A program made the translations under genes and the position numbers. The notes beneath the pieces were generated by a model that saw nothing but the letters and a program-made list of their open reading frames with translations, did no database searches and was not told the origin of the DNA. A stretch of 64,000 nt of DNA, taken from positions 29,912,911-29,976,910 of the forward strand of contig NC_052046.1 in the NCBI RefSeq assembly GCF_015832195.1, read 5' to 3'. Within the stretch, counting starts at the first letter, position 1; the number at the start of each line of letters is the position of its first letter. Positions 62,186-64,000 of the stretch are shown in pieces. The DNA is from Motacilla alba alba. Lineage: Eukaryota > Chordata > Aves > Passeriformes > Motacillidae.

Positions 62186-64000
62186 GTGGTTATTGCACTT
62201 GTAGCTGGTTTTGTTATCTGCTTTTATATTGTCGATTAGTTTCCTAATTGCCAGGATGATTCTGTAGCAAATGCTGTGGAAACGCAGCCTTTGCACGAAA
62301 GAGCTGCTGAAACAGGAGACAGCATTGGACCTGCAGAGACACAGAGCAAAAAGTTAATTCCCTAGTTAAATAATCTAGTTATTTCTTTAGATGTTGATTC
62401 AAAGTGGACACTGACATGCTTAGGTGCACTGTGGAAATGGATATCTTTCAACCATTTCTGTCTAGGTGGATGTTTCATATAATTTCATCTTTCCAGATAT
62501 CTGAGCACCAAGATGATAGGCTATTCCCAGAGAATCCTTTAGGAGTTTATGTTGGTCTCAGTAAGCTTTAGCCAGTACATAAAAGCCTATAGTAATTAGT
62601 ATATAAAAGCTCTTCAGTAATCCTGCAAGTGCACAACACTCATTGTCTGATGTGTACCCTGGCTCCCCAAGGAGACAGCACTGAGTTTATAGTCCCAGGC
62701 TGTATCATCAAGGAGTATTACATTTTCAGTCCAAAACATTGAGTAGAAAATGTGACTTTTTACCAAAAGAGTCTATGCAACCACTGCTGGATGGCAGCCT
62801 AAGAACATAAAATTAACATCTGCAGGAACTAACAGCTGTCCCAGCAATCTATATCCAGTGATATCTATACCAAGATAAAATACTGCAAAAACAATGTATT
62901 GCATCCTAACTGCAACTTTTCTTCTAGGAGCAGATGAAAGGAGAGGTCACACTGCAGATGTTGTCATAGTCTCAAAATATTCTTTTGAGGAACATATCTT
63001 GCAATCTGCCAGACACCAGAATACTGAGTAAATATTACAGAGACATTAGTCATATTACATAAAACATTATTTAATTCAATAAGGATTATATGGTAATTAA
63101 AATAATACAATGCAATAGGTTATTAACTCTACCTTATTTACTTCCCAAATATCATTTGGCTTTGATTTGGTCATGTTACAGTAACACTCATGAGTGACAG
63201 GCCTTGACAGAGAGATGACATTTTGGATTCTTCCTTCTGACTCAAGTCTATGTTCTATGGCACTGAATGCAGTCAAGAAAAGGATTGAAAGGAGACTGTA
63301 TCTTAAGAAGGCCATCTGATATTTTTTCTCAGGAGTTTTTCTTATATGAGTGGAATCATTCATACTTCTTAATCGTGGGTAGAATTCCACCTAAAATAGC
63401 CTGAATACTTCCTTTTTTGTGTGAGACAAGGGCCTTCAGTTCTATCCTCTATCTTCAGAATAAAATCAATTAAAGGGCATCCACAGCCCATATGCTGCTC
63501 TGTACAAACATTTATAGCTTTGATTTTCCTTCTCCTCTTAAGTAACATCAGTGTTATCCATCTTCATCTGAAAACCCCTCATGGAAGACAGGAAAGAGGA
63601 GAAGGAAGCAAGGGCTTTCCAGCAAGAAACTGTGCTGTGGAAGCACCCATCCAACCAAATGCACAAGATCCCCAGGATGCATATCCATAATCTACACCCT
63701 AGCTGATAGACTGCTTCAGACGTGAAGTACAGCATCCCCTTGGGAAGCCACACATTTCCTTCGACTGCCAGATACCTGCAGTGCTCAGTGAGACAATGAA
63801 ATCAAACATCCTGGCAGCAAGCACAGAGAAGAGCAACAACTCTGGGACTGCACATGCACCAACAGGAAAACTTGGCCACTGCTGGCAGCCTTGAGCACAA
63901 TGAAGGGAGACAGGAAGGACACAGGCTGGACCATGGCTTGCTTTCCCCTCTGCTCAGTATTTGGAGCAATGAGCATGCTCAAAGAAAAGTGAATGGATGA

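Overview
The window is vertebrate nuclear DNA, about 60% A+T, almost all of it intron. Six short exons on the + strand translate and splice into one continuous protein segment of about 294 residues. I recognise it as the N-terminal cytoplasmic region of TRPM3, a melastatin-family TRP cation channel. Chicken-repeat-1 (CR1) LINE fragments with ATTCTRTG-type 3' ends, and long terminal repeats of kinds I know from songbird genomes, point to a bird, most likely a passerine. In chicken the equivalent of human 9q21 lies largely on chromosome Z, so Z linkage is a reasonable guess.

Layout: 1-3224 is the 3' part of an upstream intron. Exons are at 3225-3438, 7136-7260, 13453-13624, 32049-32223, 42624-42747 and 59188-59260. 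From 59261 to the end is the 5' part of the next intron. All twelve splice sites follow GT-AG, and every codon phase joins without a stop. The gene's first exons, transmembrane segments, pore and C-terminus lie outside the window.

The 18.4-kb intron between the third and fourth exons carries the microRNA gene mir-204 at about 21241-21327, in the same orientation as the host. Both mature arms are readable. This is the classic conserved TRPM3/miR-204 nested arrangement: one transcript can supply a channel mRNA and an intronic microRNA.

The introns also hold a ~0.7-kb LTR (about 4380-5068), a solo LTR with a clear 6-bp target duplication inserted into an older CR1 (37231-38415), CR1 fragments on both strands (notably three same-strand copies at 55.8-57.7 kb), two probable LTR pieces on the minus strand (46.7-48.2 kb), microsatellites and small tandem duplications. 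The other open reading frames are short and look like chance or repeat translations. I see no second protein-coding gene, CRISPR array, rRNA or tRNA. I found no previously undescribed system; the items I rate highest are miR-204, the nested LTR, a perfect 14-bp hairpin near 62.17 kb and a possible decayed coding fragment near 25.7-25.9 kb.
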